From positions 62,001 to 126,000 of the forward strand of contig NZ_JACXYX010000007.1 in assembly GCF_014779655.1 (NCBI RefSeq): a stretch of DNA of 64,000 nt, given 5' to 3'. The position numbers and the translations under genes were made by a program. Every line of letters begins with the position of its first letter. The stretch's first letter is position 1. The DNA is from Nocardioides ganghwensis. GTDB lineage: Bacteria; Actinomycetota; Actinomycetes; Propionibacteriales; Nocardioidaceae. The notes under the pieces are model-generated. The model was not told the origin of the DNA, did not search any database, and saw nothing but the letters and a program-made list of their open reading frames with translations. Positions 63,301 through 64,000 of the stretch are shown here, piece after piece.

Positions 63301-64000
63301 GTGCTGTCCCCCTGTCTCGGTCGTGACGACGTGCGGCGAGCGCTGCACGAGGTGCTCGGCGAGTCCCGCTGGGTGAGCGTGGTCGGCCCGCCCGGCAGCG
63401 GCAAGACCCTGCTGGTGCGCCACGTCGCAGCCGAGACGACCGACGGGGCCCTCGACGGACCGACCCTCGCGTGGGTCGACGCCCGCAACCTGCGCAGCCT
63501 CGACGACCTGCTCGTCGCCGCGCTGGAGAGCCTCGAGTCCGAGACGGCTCCCGGCGACTCCCTCGTCGGCGCCCTCGGCCGTGCGGTCGACGGCCGCTCG
63601 TGCCTGCTGGTCCTCGACGGCCTCGACCTCGACGCCACGGCGGCCGGACCGGTGCTCCAGGCGATGCTGGAGAGCACCACCGACGCCCGCGTGGTGGTCA
63701 CCGCACTGACCACGGCCGGCGAGCCGCTCGAGTCGGTCGTGCGGGTCGGCCCGCTCCCCGTGCCCGCCCATCGGGCGCCGCTGGAGGGCCCGGCCGTCGA
63801 GCTGTTCCTGCGCCGCATCCGTGCCGCGGGCGGCCAGCAGGTCGACCTGGCCGCACAGGCTCACGAGGTACGCCGCCTGCTCGGCGCGACCGGTGGCCTG
63901 CCGCTGCTGATCGAGCAGGTCGCGGTGCAGTCCGCCCTGGTCGGGCTCGCCAACGCGATGTCCACGGTCAGCCTCGACCAGGCCGTCGACTCCGCGCACG
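63301..64000 (+). CDS. STAND/LuxR-type ATPase regulator, N-terminal part (cut by window edge)
   Basis: The frame is open from GTG 63301 to the window end (233 codons). Residues 29-36 are a Walker A motif GPPGSGKT, LLVLDG near 102-107 is Walker B, and GATGGLPLLIEQVA near 212 is the G-x-P motif of STAND ATPases, the AP-ATPase group found in LuxR- and SARP-like regulators. It starts with no N-terminal extension, unlike SARP proteins, so a C-terminal LuxR helix-turn-helix or a sensor is expected beyond the edge. TAGATT (63289-63294) lies six bases before the GTG, which supports this start. The gene is easily missed because it has no stop in the window. Confidence 0.85.
   Translation, partial: MLSPCLGRDDVRRALHEVLGESRWVSVVGPPGSGKTLLVRHVAAETTDGALDGPTLAWVDARNLRSLDDLLVAALESLESETAPGDSLVGALGRAVDGRSCLLVLDGLDLDATAAGPVLQAMLESTTDARVVVTALTTAGEPLESVVRVGPLPVPAHRAPLEGPAVELFLRRIRAAGGQQVDLAAQAHEVRRLLGATGGLPLLIEQVAVQSALVGLANAMSTVSLDQAVDSAH

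Overview
The window is high-GC, densely coded, almost gap-free bacterial DNA typical of an actinobacterial chromosome. Synteny (comEA-comEC-holA facing rpsT, nadD-rsfS-phosphatase behind proA, a separate glgE-treS-mak-glgB operon) and codon usage fit the Nocardioides/Propionibacteriales area. That placement is my inference. There are no insertion sequences, prophages or CRISPR arrays. The region looks like core chromosome with some accessory metabolism.

Layout. 1-8.9 kb: end of an aminoglycoside-phosphotransferase-like gene, rpsT, the convergent comEA-comEC-holA block, a DegV protein, an HTH protein and a secreted subtilisin. 8.9-12.9 kb: leuS, preceded by what looks like a leucine attenuator (leader peptide plus terminator), a nucleotidyltransferase and a DUF4870 membrane protein. 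13-18 kb: an ArsR-type regulator with an MFS exporter, an SDR, an ankyrin protein, a frameshifted gene, ornithine aminotransferase and tRNA-Ala(GGC). 18-21.5 kb: proA, a 48-residue membrane protein, nadD, rsfS, a GpgP-like phosphatase and a DUF4112 protein. 21.6-24.7 kb: etfBA and an enoyl-CoA hydratase. 24.8-38 kb: glycogen/alpha-glucan metabolism (glgX, glgP, glgE, treS, mak, glgB). 38-45.5 kb: two copper-type secreted proteins, a GNAT-NUDIX fusion, pyruvate phosphate dikinase and a thioredoxin-fold/TPR protein. 45.5-50.4 kb: GtrA protein, a degenerate SDR, a small roadblock-like protein, meaB, a thiolase and methylmalonyl-CoA epimerase. 50.4-55.5 kb: a five-gene 5-oxoproline operon (NRAMP-like transporter, pxpA, pxpB, pxpC, UPF0317) facing a GntR/FCD regulator. 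55.6-64 kb: crotonyl-CoA carboxylase/reductase, a coiled-coil protein, an AI-2E-type permease, EamA transporter, CGNR regulator, hydrolase, a membrane-anchored protein and the start of a STAND ATPase.

How the genes work together. TreS, Mak, GlgE and GlgB form the complete trehalose-to-alpha-glucan route, and GlgP and GlgX break the polymer down again. Crotonyl-CoA carboxylase/reductase, acetyl-CoA acetyltransferase, methylmalonyl-CoA epimerase and MeaB, with EtfAB and enoyl-CoA hydratase, point to an ethylmalonyl-CoA/methylmalonyl-CoA route for acetyl-CoA and fatty-acid-derived carbon. The 5-oxoproline operon corresponds gene for gene to the Bacillus ycsFG-ycsI-kipIA set, with a different regulator.

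Gene control. Many genes start 6-8 bases after a TANNNT hexamer, which marks leaderless transcripts. Inside operons, genes are joined by 4-base stop/start overlaps (ATGA, GTGA, TTGA and one apparent CTGA). The most interesting candidate regulatory system is the leuS leader: an apparently leaderless 11-codon peptide with three consecutive leucine codons, followed by a terminator hairpin with a U-run.
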